From Sphingobacterium athyrii (lineage in GTDB: Bacteria > Bacteroidota > Bacteroidia > Sphingobacteriales > Sphingobacteriaceae): a stretch of DNA of 64,000 nucleotides. Location: positions 1,422,971 through 1,486,970 of the forward strand of contig NZ_QCXX01000001.1 in NCBI RefSeq assembly GCF_003071065.1. The letters run 5' to 3'. The notes beneath the pieces were generated by a model. The model searched no databases. It was not told the origin of the DNA and was given only the letters and a program-made list of their open reading frames with translations. Numbering within the stretch: position 1 is the first letter of the stretch; each line of letters opens with the position of its first letter. The translations under genes and the position numbers were made by a program. This document shows, one piece after another, positions 62,383 to 64,000 of this stretch.

Positions 62383-64000
62383 TTATTTTTCTTTTGTACG
62401 ATAGGCGATCCAGTTATGATCTATACATACGTTAAGTTGTTGTGATTTGGGTGAATAAATCTGATAGTTCAGTATCTTACCATCTTTCCATTCCATATCT
62501 AGTGTGTGATTTCCCTTGATGCGCATGCCTGACACCCGACCTTCTTTTTTCCAGGCCTGAGGAACCGCCGGTAGAAGATACACCGTATCCTGATGGGACT
62601 GCACCAGCATCTCGGCGATACCCGCTGCTCCGCCAAAATTACCATCGATCTGAAATGGGGGCCCTGCTGTTAGCAAATTGGCGTAAACACCACCACCGGC
62701 GCCATAATTGATATGTGTATCAACACGTGGGGTCATGAGTTGCCGAAATAATTTATAAGCCCGTTCGCCTTCATGCAATCTCGTCCAAAAGAGTAGTTTA
62801 TGGGCAATGGCCCAACTGGGTCCATCATCCCCCCGCACATCCAGGCTTTTTTTAGCGGCAAGCTGCCAGTCTGGATGTTGATCATAACGGATCAGATAGC
62901 CCGGATACAAGCCATACAGATGCGAGATATGCCGATGCTGCGGATCAACCTCTTCATAATCTTCGATCCATTCCATGATGCGGCCATCTTTGGCTAGCTG
63001 CACCGCTGGTGCTAAACGTTTCAGTTGCGCCGCAACCTTCGTTAAAAAAGGATCCGATTGATTGCCCAATAATCCCGCTGCATGAATGATATTTTCAAAT
63101 AATTCGCGTACGATCTGATTATCTATTGTTGGCCCCATCGTGACGTTTGCCTGCTGCCCATTCGGGAGCTTGAAGGAATTTTCGGGAGATACAGATGGCG
63201 AAGTCAACAACCAGCCCTTGGTTGGGTGTTCGGTCAGGGCACTGGAGTAAAACTGTGCTGCCCCATAGAGAATCGGGTATATCCGCCGTAGATAGCCCAT
63301 ATCTTCAGTATAGAGGTAATGTTCCCAGAGGTTATTGCAGAGCCAGCCCGAGCCCGCATTGGCAATTCCCCAGGAAGCAGACTCCCCCGGTTCGGTATAG
63401 CCCCATACATTGGTGATCACATGGGCTACCCAGCCCGGTGCATTATAGTACGCTTTCGCGGTCTTTGCTCCCGGGGCCATAAGGCCTTCCACAAGACCCA
63501 CCAAGGGTTCATTGAGCTCCCCCAGATTAGCCGCCCCGAGGTGCCAATGGTTCATCTGCACATTGATATCCAGGTGGTAGTCCCCATTCCAGGGCGTCTG
63601 AATCTGATTTGCCCATAAGCCCTGTAAGTTTGGTGGTAGCAAGCCTAAACGCGTACTGCTGATACTCAGGTAGCGACCATACTGATAAAATAGCGCCGCT
63701 AATCCTGGATCCTGATCCGGTTCTTTACCGAAAGCCACCAAACGCTGATCGGTCGGTAAGTCATCTTTCGACTGCCCCAATCGGAGCGACAAACGGTTGA
63801 ACTTTGCCAAATAGTTTTGCAGATGTTCAGCATACTGCTGGCTATAGGATTTTTTCAAAGCCCTTGTTAGCGTTTCAGCTGTCGTACGCTCAAAATCCTT
63901 ACCTTTAAAATCAGTATCTGTTGCCACGTAAATTAGCACTTCGTCAGCCTGTTGAATAACAATAGATTGTCCTTTTACCAGCTGTTTTCCCCCTTTTATC
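62383..64000 (-). CDS. GH95-family glycoside hydrolase (C-terminal part)
   Basis: The minus-strand frame is open to the window edge, so the N-terminus is missing; 539 residues are visible. It is a GH95 (alpha-fucosidase/galactosidase-type) enzyme: G-D-Y-H-L-D-I-N-V-Q-M-N-H-W with the paired Asn, G-P-T-I-D-N-Q-I-V-R-E-L-F with the general-acid Glu, H-R-H-I-S-H-L-Y-G-L-Y-P, and Q-I-D-G-N-F-G with the Asp. Together with SusCD this suggests uptake and breakdown of an alpha-L-fucosylated or L-galactosylated plant glycan such as xyloglucan. Signal peptide not visible. Confidence 0.95.
   Translation of the reverse strand, partial: IKGGKQLVKGQSIVIQQADEVLIYVATDTDFKGKDFERTTAETLTRALKKSYSQQYAEHLQNYLAKFNRLSLRLGQSKDDLPTDQRLVAFGKEPDQDPGLAALFYQYGRYLSISSTRLGLLPPNLQGLWANQIQTPWNGDYHLDINVQMNHWHLGAANLGELNEPLVGLVEGLMAPGAKTAKAYYNAPGWVAHVITNVWGYTEPGESASWGIANAGSGWLCNNLWEHYLYTEDMGYLRRIYPILYGAAQFYSSALTEHPTKGWLLTSPSVSPENSFKLPNGQQANVTMGPTIDNQIVRELFENIIHAAGLLGNQSDPFLTKVAAQLKRLAPAVQLAKDGRIMEWIEDYEEVDPQHRHISHLYGLYPGYLIRYDQHPDWQLAAKKSLDVRGDDGPSWAIAHKLLFWTRLHEGERAYKLFRQLMTPRVDTHINYGAGGGVYANLLTAGPPFQIDGNFGGAAGIAEMLVQSHQDTVYLLPAVPQAWKKEGRVSGMRIKGNHTLDMEWKDGKILNYQIYSPKSQQLNVCIDHNWIAYRTKEK

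Overview
The window looks like chromosomal DNA from a member of Bacteroidota, most likely a Sphingobacterium-like Sphingobacteriaceae. The evidence is a SusC/SusD pair with a GH95 hydrolase, LytTR response regulators paired with His_kinase-type sensors, MacB/FtsX-like permeases without an ATPase, an oleate hydratase whose active-site numbering matches the Elizabethkingia enzyme, and -7 boxes of the TAnnTTTG type. No rRNA, tRNA, CRISPR array, intact IS or prophage was found. Species assignment is inference.

Layout. 1-5.2 kb: a membrane-protein start at the edge, a 21-bp minisatellite, a VOC protein, a DUF3592-like membrane protein and four minus-strand genes (two unknown secreted proteins, a DUF6882-like protein, a leucine-rich-repeat protein). 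5.4-12.9 kb: a LytTR regulator/TPR sensor-kinase operon, three secreted unknowns (one apparently frameshifted) and an FtsX-type permease. 13-17.4 kb: a SWIM-finger gene and a WGR-domain gene in tandem. 17.8-25.8 kb: a DUF4965-type glutaminase-like secreted enzyme, a divergent MocR regulator/EamA transporter pair, and a paiB-paiA-yggS-amidotransferase run. 26-31.3 kb: ygiN-mdaB with a divergent LysR regulator, a Crp/Fnr regulator, OsmC and a LytTR two-component pair divergent from an RND efflux operon (31.4-37.2 kb). 37.4-49.3 kb: single genes, many for stress or small-molecule chemistry (Ntn hydrolase, methyltransferase, alpha/beta hydrolase, DyP peroxidase, DUF4180, VOC, GNAT, AraC, oleate hydratase, serine hydrolase, DinB-like), with three gene remnants in between. 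49.7-53.7 kb: an EmrAB-TolC-like efflux operon on the minus strand. 54.1-56 kb: a BlaI/BlaR1-like pair. 56-57.5 kb: DUF3050 and a small conserved protein with a structured leader. 57.5-64 kb: a SusCD-GH95 polysaccharide-utilisation cluster running off the window.

Two tripartite efflux systems, the quinone/peroxide genes and the paiAB unit suggest a region rich in envelope and chemical-stress functions; the two LytTR systems and the BlaI/M56 pair are its sensors. The most unusual items are: the BlaR1-like protein whose C-terminal sensor is an Amidase_3-fold domain that keeps its zinc ligands but has lost the catalytic Glu, preceded by an operator of three 16-bp repeats every 20 bp; a perfect EF-hand loop in the cytoplasmic loop of the RND pump; two perfect palindromes lying back to back at 38.6 kb; the structured leader at 57.0 kb; and the remnants at 46.1, 48.5 and 49.5 kb.
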